Notes under the pieces: model-generated | What the model was told of the DNA's origin: nothing | What the model saw: only the letters and a program-made list of their open reading frames with translations | The model's database searches: none | Made by a program: the position numbers and the translations under genes | In this document: piece after piece, positions 31,316 through 38,718 of the stretch | Position numbering within the stretch: position 1 is the stretch's first letter | Layout: every line of letters begins with the position of its first letter | DNA from: Alloprevotella sp. Lung230 | Lineage (GTDB): Bacteria; Bacteroidota; Bacteroidia; Bacteroidales; Bacteroidaceae | Length of the DNA stretch: 64,000 nt | Assembly: GCF_014385435.1 (NCBI RefSeq) | Contig: NZ_JACSUD010000006.1 | Coordinates: 79,354-143,353 of the forward strand | Direction of reading: 5' to 3'

Positions 31316-32765
31316 CGGTGAGGGGAGGTAAGGGCGACTCGTTGCCATAAGCATCCATTGCCACCACGACGTATCGGTCGTGGAGCAGGGCCGGCAGCGA
31401 GGGTGAATAGTCGTAGAGCGTGGTGCGCAGGTGGTGGGCGATGAGCTGCGGCCCCTGAGGGGCGAGGCGGTAGATGTTGTAGACCACCGGCGTTTCGTCC
31501 TTCACGGCATCCCACCAGATGCGCAGTGTGTTGCCGTAAATTCGGGTGGCGAAGACCGGCGCAGCGGGCGGAATACTGTCCTGCCACGTCATCGGCGGAG
31601 TGAGTGCCGGTTGGCGATAGAAGTCGGTCACGAAGTCCAACACGCCGTCGCAGTTGTCAAGCAGAAAGCGACTGCGGAAGTAGGCCTGTCCACCGATGCC
31701 TTGCTGCCGCAACACATTGAGTTGGCGCACCACCTTCGGCAGTTTCCAGTTGCCTTCTTTGGGCGAAAGGAAATAGATGCCCAGCCCGGGAACGATGGGG
31801 CGGCCGGAGGCATTCTGCTGCCAATCCTGTGCAAAAGGATAGAAGTGCTCCCCATCGAAATACATCATCGGGAAAAGGGCGTCCATCCATCCCTCACGCA
31901 ACCACAACTGTGCATCTTGCGACACCGCATCGCGCGCATTCCATCCGCGGGACGTCTGACGCGGCAGGTCGGCATACTTTCCGATGGGGGAGCAGGTCAA
32001 TCGCACCCAGGGACGCACGGCCTTGATGGTGTCGTGGATAAGGCGCACCGTGCGGGTCACGTTGTCACGTCGCCATTCGGACTTGGGCTTGCCGCCTCCA
32101 TAGCGGGCATAGGTACGGGCATCGTTGAAGGCGATTTCCTTTTCGGGATAGCGGATGTAGTCGAGGTGGATACCATCGACATCATAGCGTTCCACTATCT
32201 CTCGGCACAACCCTGCGATGTAATGGGCGGTACCGGGGATGCCGGGGTCCATCATCCACTTGTCGCCGCACTTCTGGCAGAGGTCGGGGCGGCGCACCGG
32301 CAGTGCTTGACGTCCCAACTGCTTGGCAAGAGGTACGCTGCAAATGGGGTAGGCCACGATATAGGCATGGAGTTCCATACCGCGCAGATGGGCTTGCTCC
32401 ACGGCAAACTGCAACACATCGTAGGGAGGGGCAACACCGGGAGTGCCGGAGAAAGCGCCATCCCAAGGTTCGTATTGCGAGGGATAGGCCACGGTGGAGC
32501 GGATGCGCGTCTGGAAAAGAATGGTGTTGATGCCGGCGGCTTGCAAGCGGTCGAAAGTGCGGATGAGTTCCTGGCGTTGCACTTCGGCCTTATATTCCGT
32601 TTGGGCATAGCGTCGTCCCGGCCAGTCCATCCCCCCAAAGGTGCAGAACCACACCGCGCGATATTCGCGTTGAGCAGGTTGCAGCGGCCACGATTCGGGC
32701 AACGATTGTGCAGGCGCACAGAGGGGGAACAGCAGAAGCAGGGCGTAGAGCAGTCGAAGAATCAT
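31233..32765 (-). CDS. Glycoside-hydrolase-like family 10 (GHL10) exported protein
   Basis: 510 residues from the ATG at 32765 with a signal peptide (LLYALLLLFPLCAPAQS). A TIM-barrel-like GHL10 domain (PF02638 type, formerly DUF187) covers about 35-380: YRAVWFCTFGGMDWPGRRY, GINTILFQTRIRS, RGMELHAYIVAYPI, VDGIHLDYIRYP, WMDALFPMMYFDG. A fibronectin-III-like domain follows at about 405-500. Family members act on peptidoglycan or related glycans, but activity is proven for few. The larger open frame upstream of 32765 overlaps the TPR gene and is not used. Confidence 0.85.
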   Translation of the reverse strand: MILRLLYALLLLFPLCAPAQSLPESWPLQPAQREYRAVWFCTFGGMDWPGRRYAQTEYKAEVQRQELIRTFDRLQAAGINTILFQTRIRSTVAYPSQYEPWDGAFSGTPGVAPPYDVLQFAVEQAHLRGMELHAYIVAYPICSVPLAKQLGRQALPVRRPDLCQKCGDKWMMDPGIPGTAHYIAGLCREIVERYDVDGIHLDYIRYPEKEIAFNDARTYARYGGGKPKSEWRRDNVTRTVRLIHDTIKAVRPWVRLTCSPIGKYADLPRQTSRGWNARDAVSQDAQLWLREGWMDALFPMMYFDGEHFYPFAQDWQQNASGRPIVPGLGIYFLSPKEGNWKLPKVVRQLNVLRQQGIGGQAYFRSRFLLDNCDGVLDFVTDFYRQPALTPPMTWQDSIPPAAPVFATRIYGNTLRIWWDAVKDETPVVYNIYRLAPQGPQLIAHHLRTTLYDYSPSLPALLHDRYVVVAMDAYGNESPLPPLTDEIRPTYPRFVPLPAAYAAKPNRHARR

Positions 32766-32808
32766 AGTGTTGTGTTGGGAGGGAGGGAGAGGGGAGGAAC
32801 CGAACAGG

Positions 32809-33771
32809 TTACTTCTTGTGAGGGCGTGCCGAGGCGATGACGCTTTCCGAGCAACCGAGCTGTCGGGCTTTGTTGAGATCGGCTGTGGCGGCATGTGGGC
32901 GGTCGAGGGCGAAGTAGAGGGCTGCCCGCTGCACATAGAGCGTACCATCGTCGGGGGTAATCTCCAAGGCTTCATTGTAGTCGTTGAGCGCCACATCGTA
33001 GTCTTTTTGGGCCATGGCCATTTGGGCGTGCAGGAGGCGGGCGAGCACGAGGCGAGGATGGCGCTCTTTGAGCATACTGAGGCGCAACATCGCTTCATCC
33101 ATGCGCCCTTGTTCCTCTTCCATGATGGCCGTGAGCAGGTGGGCTTGCACATCGTAGGGCGCAAAGGCGAGGATGGCGCGCAGGTCAGCCTCTGCCTTGT
33201 CGTAGGCTTGCAGGTGCTTGTAGGCATCGGTGCGCAAGAGGAGCATTTCATGTCGCTGTGCGGTGTCGGCTGGGGCAGTTTGTGCCAACACCGTACTGCA
33301 ATCCTCCACCACCTGCTCCCAGTGGTTCATCGCACTATAAGCGTTGGCGCGCAACCGGCGCGTTTCGGTGGCTTCGGGATGAAGGCGGAGCGCTTCGGAG
33401 AAAGCCCGCACGGCATCTTTCGGCTGGTTGCGCGTGAAGAAGATGCGCCCCAGTTGGTCGTGGATGAGGTAGTTGCCGGCGGCTTTGGGTTGGAGGCGCA
33501 GCGCTTCTTCAAATTGTCGTTGTGCTTTCCCCAGCGAGTCCAGCGCAAGATAGTGGAAAGCGCTTTGCAGACATTCGCGGTAGATGCGGGCGTCTTCCTG
33601 CGCCATCGCTTTGTCGCGTTCCATGATGCGCGCTTTGTTGAAAGGGTTCGGATGGAGAGAAGGGCTCACTTTGGCACTCTCCACGGTGCCTTTGTTGAGG
33701 TCGATGACCGTCTGAGCACCACCCGTCAGCACACTGCCGAAGAGCAGAAACAGAAAGAGGAGGGATTTCAT
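32809..33771 (-). CDS. Exported tetratricopeptide-repeat protein
   Basis: 320 residues with a signal peptide (MKSLLFLFLLFGSVLTGGAQ). At least five TPR units can be followed from about 58 to 310 (for example LDSLGKAQRQFEEALRLQPK, NQPKDAVRAFSEALRLHPEA, DYDVALNDYNEALEITPDD). A scaffold for protein contacts in the periplasm is likely. The partner is unknown. Its ATG overlaps the recX stop by 4 bases. Confidence 0.85.
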   Translation of the reverse strand: MKSLLFLFLLFGSVLTGGAQTVIDLNKGTVESAKVSPSLHPNPFNKARIMERDKAMAQEDARIYRECLQSAFHYLALDSLGKAQRQFEEALRLQPKAAGNYLIHDQLGRIFFTRNQPKDAVRAFSEALRLHPEATETRRLRANAYSAMNHWEQVVEDCSTVLAQTAPADTAQRHEMLLLRTDAYKHLQAYDKAEADLRAILAFAPYDVQAHLLTAIMEEEQGRMDEAMLRLSMLKERHPRLVLARLLHAQMAMAQKDYDVALNDYNEALEITPDDGTLYVQRAALYFALDRPHAATADLNKARQLGCSESVIASARPHKK

Positions 33772-34253
33772 AGGCTTTGGAGCTGGTGGAGCGTGTCGAA
33801 AATGAGGTGTGGTTCGAAACCGCGAGAGGCAGCAAACCGTACCAGTTTCTGAGTGGCTTTGAGCGCTTCCCGGCGGTCGTCGGCATCGAAAGAGAGGGTG
33901 CGGAGTTTGCTCGACAAGATGCGTTGCAAAACCTCCAAATAATGATCTTCTTCAATCACCTCGGCCAAAGCGGCTTCTACAACACCGGCAGAAAACTTCT
34001 TCTGTCGCAGCGCCTGACTGATTTTGAGGCGTCCCCAACCGTCATATTCCAGTTTGTCGTGTGCAAACGCCCGCGCATAGCGGCCGGCATCGATGAAATG
34101 CTCGTCTTCGAGGGTGTCGAGCACCTCATCCACCTCCTCGCGGGAGAGCGGGGTTTCACGGAGTTTCTTCTCCAAATCGTAGCGGCAGCATTCCCGCTGG
34201 GCGCAACGTGTGGTCGCCCAGTTGAGCGCTGAAGTTTTATCGGTAATTTTCAT
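33768..34253 (-). CDS. recX: RecX-family regulatory protein
   Basis: 161 residues from the ATG at 34253, which overlaps the GT2 stop (ATGA). It has the three-helix repeats typical of RecX: RCAQRECCRYDLEKKLRE, DVLDTLEDEHFIDAGRYARA, WGRLKISQALRQKKFSAGVVEAAL. In other bacteria RecX caps or modulates RecA filaments. recA is not in the window, and the position between glycosyltransferases and a TPR protein is not functionally informative. The longer frame upstream is not supported. Confidence 0.85.
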   Translation of the reverse strand: MKITDKTSALNWATTRCAQRECCRYDLEKKLRETPLSREEVDEVLDTLEDEHFIDAGRYARAFAHDKLEYDGWGRLKISQALRQKKFSAGVVEAALAEVIEEDHYLEVLQRILSSKLRTLSFDADDRREALKATQKLVRFAASRGFEPHLIFDTLHQLQSL

Positions 34254-35035
34254 CGGAGTACAAGGGCGCGCACCACAAACCAAGCGTGGAGCATCAGGGT
34301 GGAAAAGAAGCCGTAGTGGCGGCACATAATGGTAAACCGCTCGCGGAGCGAAGCCTTATGGTGGCGGGTGGTCGTGCCCTCCGAAAGGTAATCGGCCACG
34401 ACCAAATGGGTGTTGTGCAGAGGTAAGGACGCTTCGTCGGCAGCGCGCAGAATGCGGATGCACCAATCAAAATCGGCCGAAAAGCGATAACGGAGATCGT
34501 AGCGGTGCTGCTGCGCCAAATCGGTGCGGGCAAAGAAGGCTTGATGACATACCAGCATACCTTGGGAAAACGACTCCCAATGCAGCCTCTCGGGAGGAGA
34601 GAGGCGGCGGCGACGCAAAAAATGTCCTTCCTCATCGACCAAATGCGTATCGCCGTACAGCACAGCCGGCAGGGAAGTTTCCCCCTCGGTCGGCAATGAC
34701 TCCACGATGCGTCGCAGGGTGGTGGCGCTGTGCAAGCGGTCACCGGCATTGAGAAAGAGGATGTACTGCCCCGTGGCAAGCCCCAGGGCTTTGTTCATCG
34801 CATCGTAAATCCCCTTGTCCGGTTCCGACAGCACCACCCGCTCATGATGTTGAGCGGCGGTTGAAGCCGTTTGGGCTTGATAGTCGGCCAGCAAGGTCGC
34901 TGTGCCGTCGGTCGATGCCCCATCGACAATGAGGTGCTCCACGGCGGGATAGTCTTGCTCGGCCACACTCGAAAGGGTGGCAGGCAGTAGGTGGGCAGCG
35001 TTGTAGCACACCGTGGCAATCGTGATTTTAATCAT
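34250..35035 (-). CDS. Glycosyltransferase family 2
   Basis: 261 residues from the ATG at 35035. GT-A fold: KITIATVCYNAAHLLPATLS (nucleotide-binding strand), VEHLIVDGASTDGT, SEPDKGIYDAMNKALGLATG and YILFLNAGDRL (DxD-like position AGD). It transfers a sugar from a nucleotide donor, probably in capsule, LPS or glycoprotein glycan synthesis. A short hydrophobic stretch at the end (FFSTLMLHAWFVVRALVL) may associate it with the membrane. It overlaps both neighbours by 4 bases. Confidence 0.9.
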   Translation of the reverse strand: MIKITIATVCYNAAHLLPATLSSVAEQDYPAVEHLIVDGASTDGTATLLADYQAQTASTAAQHHERVVLSEPDKGIYDAMNKALGLATGQYILFLNAGDRLHSATTLRRIVESLPTEGETSLPAVLYGDTHLVDEEGHFLRRRRLSPPERLHWESFSQGMLVCHQAFFARTDLAQQHRYDLRYRFSADFDWCIRILRAADEASLPLHNTHLVVADYLSEGTTTRHHKASLRERFTIMCRHYGFFSTLMLHAWFVVRALVLR

Positions 35036-36288
35036 TGCTGGCGGGTATAGACTTCGATGTATTTTCGGGCAATCGCCGATGGGGCATAGCGCTGCAACAC
35101 CCCTTCGCGCAGGTCGCGGCGGTCGATGCACTGCCCATCGCCCAAGCACCACTCCAGTCCGTCGGTGAGGTTTTCGATGTCCAGCCGGGCAGCGAGATAG
35201 CCATTTTCCTTGTGGTCGATGATGTCGGCCTGTCCGCTGCCGTCAAACGAGAGGGGCAGGCAACCGCAGGCTTGAGCTTCGACCATCGTCTGCCCAAATG
35301 TTTCGTAGTGTGAGGTAGACACAGTGACATTGGCGGCCGAATAGAGGCGCGAGATGAGGTGGGTGTCGCGCACAACGCCCATTTCGGTATGGGAAATGGG
35401 GAAATCATCGAGCAAATGTTCGTCTTTGATTTGGCCGAACAAAAGGAGGTGCAACTCTTCGCGGCGATATTCGCCACGTTGGAGCAGACATTCGATGGCG
35501 GCCCGCAGAAATTCAAATCCCTTGATGGGGTCGTCGATGCGGGCAGCGCCGAATAGGAGGATATAGCGCCGGTCGGCCAGGCCCAGTTCGCGCCGGCTTT
35601 CGGTGCGATCGAGTAGGTCGAAATTGTCGAGCGAGAGGGTGTTGGGGATGATGTCGCGGGGCTTCTCTCCGAGCAGTGCACTCTCTTTCATTCGTTCGGC
35701 CAACCAGCGGCTCACGGCCACCACACTCAGGTTGGGGTGTAGACCACCATAGGTGCGCTGTTTCTGCCGAAACACGCGGGCCGAAAGGTCGTTGCGTCCG
35801 GGGGCGGCGAGGAAGGGGCAGTCGTGACACGCCACATGATAGGCTTCGCAGGCATAGGCGTGGTGGCAGATGGCAGTGGCGGGCCACATATCGTGGAGCG
35901 TCCACACCACGCGCTTGCCCGAAAGGAGGATTTTGCGGAGGTCGCGCAGCGAGAGAAATCCTTGGTTGATCCAATGCAGATGCACCACGTCGGCTTCTTG
36001 AAATTCGGGCAGGCGCGTGATGTCAAATCCGGTGTTGGCGATGGACACCTTGAAGAGATTGCGCCGCGTGAAGCGGTTGGCCGCCCAAATCACCACACGC
36101 TCCCAAAGGAAGCGCAAGCGCCCCTTCCAGTGCCCATGCACTCGGTGCACGAGTGCCGAAGGGTGGTCGGTGTCGCGCACGAGCATACGTGCTTCCACGC
36201 CCTCAGCGCGGAGGGCGTGCATCAAGCGGGAGGCGGCAATCGCTGCTCCTCCTTTCTGCTCTGAGGTGTTGACAATGAGTACGCGCAC
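35032..36288 (-). CDS. Glycosyltransferase family 4 (GT-B)
   Basis: 418 residues. N-terminal acceptor domain starts MRVLIVNTSEQKGGAAIAAS, a form common in Bacteroidota cell-surface glycan loci. The donor domain (from about 190) contains ILLFGAARIDDPIKG, SLYETFGQTM-type VSTSHYETFGQTMVEAQACG (E-x7-E signature) and a C-terminal helix. First gene of the eight-gene operon, just downstream of a promoter. Sugar and acceptor are unknown. One GT4 and one GT2 without a full polysaccharide cluster suggests that the remaining pathway genes lie elsewhere. Confidence 0.9.
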   Translation of the reverse strand: MRVLIVNTSEQKGGAAIAASRLMHALRAEGVEARMLVRDTDHPSALVHRVHGHWKGRLRFLWERVVIWAANRFTRRNLFKVSIANTGFDITRLPEFQEADVVHLHWINQGFLSLRDLRKILLSGKRVVWTLHDMWPATAICHHAYACEAYHVACHDCPFLAAPGRNDLSARVFRQKQRTYGGLHPNLSVVAVSRWLAERMKESALLGEKPRDIIPNTLSLDNFDLLDRTESRRELGLADRRYILLFGAARIDDPIKGFEFLRAAIECLLQRGEYRREELHLLLFGQIKDEHLLDDFPISHTEMGVVRDTHLISRLYSAANVTVSTSHYETFGQTMVEAQACGCLPLSFDGSGQADIIDHKENGYLAARLDIENLTDGLEWCLGDGQCIDRRDLREGVLQRYAPSAIARKYIEVYTRQQ

Positions 36289-36376
36289 GGAGAAAATGAA
36301 GGTGAAAAACGCCCATCAAAACGGAGAGAGATTCTCCTCCCTCTTTCGAGGGCTTTCGTTAGGGTAATCTTGGCTA

Positions 36377-36408
36377 CGAAGTTAGAAAGAAATACCGATA
36401 TGGCCAAA
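36377..36408 (-). promoter_or_regulatory. Promoter of the GT4-to-beta-galactosidase operon
   Basis: On the minus strand TTTG (plus 36405-36408), 20 bases, then TAACTTCG (plus 36377-36384; one mismatch to TAnnTTTG). The -33 box ends only 26 bases from the direct repeat that borders the IS30 island, so the insertion sits directly upstream of this promoter. Confidence 0.6.
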
Positions 36409-36434
36409 AAACTCTCCCTAAAATACCGCAATTC

Positions 36435-36454
36435 GCACGAAGCGAGAGAAGAAC
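36435..36454. repeat. Left direct repeat of the island
   Basis: GCACGAAGCGAGAGAAGAAC, immediately outside the IS30-type left end at 36455. Nearly the same sequence (one extra A) immediately follows the right end at 43106. It is probably a target-site duplication. Confidence 0.7.
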
Positions 36455-36479
36455 GTAGAGTCAACCGGCAAGTGCAAAA

Positions 36480-36600
36480 TTAAGCTATTCTTTTGAAGAA
36501 CTCTGCTTTTGGTGTCTCAAACTTTAATTTTTTCCTGGGTCTACTGTTGATTTTCTTTTGTATGCTTGCAATCTTTTTATCTGTAACTTCATCAAAGTTG
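36480..36600 (-). pseudogene. C-terminal fragment of an IS30-family transposase
   Basis: The minus strand encodes about 40 residues (DEVTDKKIASIQKKINSRPR, then KKLKFETPKAEFFKRIA) matching the end of the transposase at 41991-42928, but diverged from it. The IS left terminus lies just beyond it at 36455. The rest of the gene is lost at the junction near 36600. Confidence 0.8.
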
Positions 36601-36837
36601 GTGCATACTTTCAAAATCGAAGTGCAACAAATCATTCGTTTTTTCATAGGTTCTAATCTATGAAAAACACCGCGAGTTTGCCTCGCGGCCGGGGCGCGCA
36701 GCCCCGAAGAGCGATACCGGCAATACATAAAAAAGAGTCCCCTTTTGAGAACTCTGGAAGATTAATTATCTTTGTATTGCCTATGTACAAACAACTAACC
36801 TCAGAGCAAAGATCGCAAATCTTTGCCTTACTACAAA
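36601..36837 (+). pseudogene. 5' fragment of a second IS30 copy in opposite orientation
   Basis: From about 36601 the sequence repeats, inverted, the right end of the IS at 41966-43106: terminal repeat, 178 bases of leader, then ATG at 36783 and MYKQLTSEQRSQIFALLQ before the match stops at about 36837. Near-identity to the complete copy indicates recent origin. The two fragments lie head to tail, so several IS30 insertions or deletions have occurred here. Confidence 0.8.
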
Positions 36838-36839
36838 CG

Positions 36840-37315
36840 TGCTTGCCTTCCGTCAATGATTAGCCCTTTGATAAGATAACCTCTAGCCTCTATACTGCGC
36901 ACTGCATTTCAGTCATCAGCAGTGGTTTCACTCTTGATAAAATCGACATACAAAGGGTATCCAGAAGCGTCATCTAGAGCAAGGAGAACTCCCCAATTAT
37001 GTCCCCAATAGGTTGCGTCAAGATGAACGTATCCACTACGTCCTGACAGATCGGGTTGAACCCATTCTTTTGTCACGTGAGCCAGCATCCGTTTAATGGT
37101 TTAATGGTTGAATCGCTGACGTTGAACATATCTGAAAGTTCAGAAATCGTCTGTTTATTCTCTTTGTATATATTCCAAATTTCTTCTTCGCAAGGTAGCT
37201 GCTTGCGACGGAATTGATAGCCACAATCTAAGCATTTATAGACTTGTTTTCCATTGCGTTTTCCGTTTTTCTTCGTATGTGTTGAGTCACAACAAGGGCA
37301 TTTACTCTTATTCAT
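36840..37315 (-). pseudogene. Zinc-ribbon transposase (IS1/IS256-variant-like), frameshifted and truncated
   Basis: Starts MNKSKCPCCDSTHTKKNGKR with a CxxC...CxxC ribbon and a helix-turn-helix (ISELSDMFNVSDSTIKRML). An 8-bp tandem duplication (TTAATGGT twice, about 37093-37112) breaks the frame. After it the DDE-type core continues (HLDATYWGHNWGVLLALDDA), then meets an in-frame TGA near 36912 (AD D stop NAVRSIEARG) and ends at the IS30 junction near 36840. The gene is therefore inactive by three lesions. A TACCTTTG box sits upstream at 37347-37354. Confidence 0.8.
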
Positions 37316-37410
37316 AATACCTTACTTTGAGATTTTGAATCTCGTGCAAAGGTAACATATTCAACACTTTACGCAGTATCTCAGCCTGCAATTTGACCTA
37401 TACGCCATTT

Positions 37411-37465
37411 GTATTAAAATAGATTAGCCATATCTCATCCCGACGTGGGATTTGACATGGCTAAT
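37411..37465 (-). terminator. Probable terminator of the tetR-TonB-DUF4374 operon
   Basis: The imperfect hairpin ATTAGCCATaTC...GAcATGGCTAAT (37423-37465) begins 25 bases after the DUF4374 stop and is followed by T-rich sequence (TATTTTAAT) on the minus strand. Confidence 0.6.
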
Positions 37466-37489
37466 GGCATCATAAAATACTTATTACAA

Positions 37490-38683
37490 CTATTTTAGTT
37501 CATGCAACATATAAGGAGCACCAGAAGTTTTTACTTTTACATTTTCATAGCTTCCATCATTCATATGATAGACAGAGTAGCCCATGCCTTGGTCTGTTGA
37601 CATGCCGAAGATGATATTATTGCCAGACTTGCAGATGGATGTGGCCCAGCCTACAGTTCCAGAAAAATTCATCTTCTTGCAAGTCTTATTGTATAGATTA
37701 ATTTCAAAGGCTTGAAATGATTTGTCATGAACGTAGTCAGGTGGATTGCTTGTCGCTCCGGGAATGTTAAGGTATCCATAAACCTTTCCGTTTCCACCAT
37801 ACACTTTATTATAAGCATACGATGTTCTGTTCCCCTTTACTCCTTCTAAGTTTACGTCTGCAAGGGTGAAGCAATATGAGTTGTCAAAGTCTTGCTCCCC
37901 TTTCTTAATGCGCAAGAATCCTTCTTTGACCCCAGGCTGGTATCCAAACATAGCTACGCAATAGAAATAGATGTCACCCTTCTCGTCCACGAATGGGTCC
38001 CCAGCAGGGGTCATAGAGGAGGACATTGTAGCACGAGGGTCACTAATCATTTTGATGGGCTTATCGGTCTTGGTATCTATTAAGGCTATATGTGCCCCCT
38101 TCTCGCATGAGTAGGCAGACTTTAATTGGCAGAGCGTCACGTATAAGATGCCGTCTCTGATGATGGAAGCACATGGTTCAGGATTATTGTCGCCAGCCAA
38201 CTTCCCCAAGGAATAGCCAGATAAATCTATTTCTCCTGTTTTTGTCATGGAGGACGGATCTATAATCCACACCTTTCCTAATCCAAGACAAGAAACGTAG
38301 GCTTTCTTCTCGGATAAGAATGTGATGTATGTGGCCTTTGCACCACTTGGAAATAGCATGGTGTTTCCTTCTTGAACAAGGATTCCATCCTTAGGGATGT
38401 ACTTGTAGAGGTGTTCCGTGTCAGTCACATATACCTTGCCACCATGCACAAATGAAAATGCACCCTTGGCAAACACCAAAGCATTGTCCGTATTGAGCGA
38501 ACCAGCTGTCAAGTCTTTGAACAGACTGATATATGTGTTCTCTCCAATATTCACGCTATGCACAAATCCTGCCTCGGACTTTGCTGGTGGTGTTGGAGGA
38601 ACATCTGGAGTGTCTTTACTACATGAGGAAAGACCTGATAACACAAGCAGCGCCGTGGCTGCGACTAAGAAATAATGTTTCAT
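37490..38683 (-). CDS. DUF4374 lipoprotein (XusB-like siderophore-binding candidate)
   Basis: 397 residues with lipobox GLSSC (Cys21) followed by SKD, so a lipoprotein likely exposed at the surface. The body is beta-propeller-like, with repeated blades (GKVYVTDTEHLYKYIP, KKAYVSCLGLGKVWIIDP, GKVYGYLNIPG). DUF4374 proteins include XusB of Bacteroides thetaiotaomicron, a surface lipoprotein that binds ferric enterobactin. It lies 35 bases downstream of a TonB receptor, the same order as xusA-xusB. No PepSY-type third gene (xusC) follows. Ligand not determined from sequence. Confidence 0.8.
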   Translation of the reverse strand: MKHYFLVAATALLVLSGLSSCSKDTPDVPPTPPAKSEAGFVHSVNIGENTYISLFKDLTAGSLNTDNALVFAKGAFSFVHGGKVYVTDTEHLYKYIPKDGILVQEGNTMLFPSGAKATYITFLSEKKAYVSCLGLGKVWIIDPSSMTKTGEIDLSGYSLGKLAGDNNPEPCASIIRDGILYVTLCQLKSAYSCEKGAHIALIDTKTDKPIKMISDPRATMSSSMTPAGDPFVDEKGDIYFYCVAMFGYQPGVKEGFLRIKKGEQDFDNSYCFTLADVNLEGVKGNRTSYAYNKVYGGNGKVYGYLNIPGATSNPPDYVHDKSFQAFEINLYNKTCKKMNFSGTVGWATSICKSGNNIIFGMSTDQGMGYSVYHMNDGSYENVKVKTSGAPYMLHELK

Positions 38684-38718
38684 TTTGACTATAAATTTTT
38701 GAAATGAATAATAAGAAT

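Noticed and set aside
31233..33251. 672-residue start for the GHL10 gene
   Set aside because: The upstream part is an alternate frame of the TPR gene; the signal peptide begins at the ATG at 32765.
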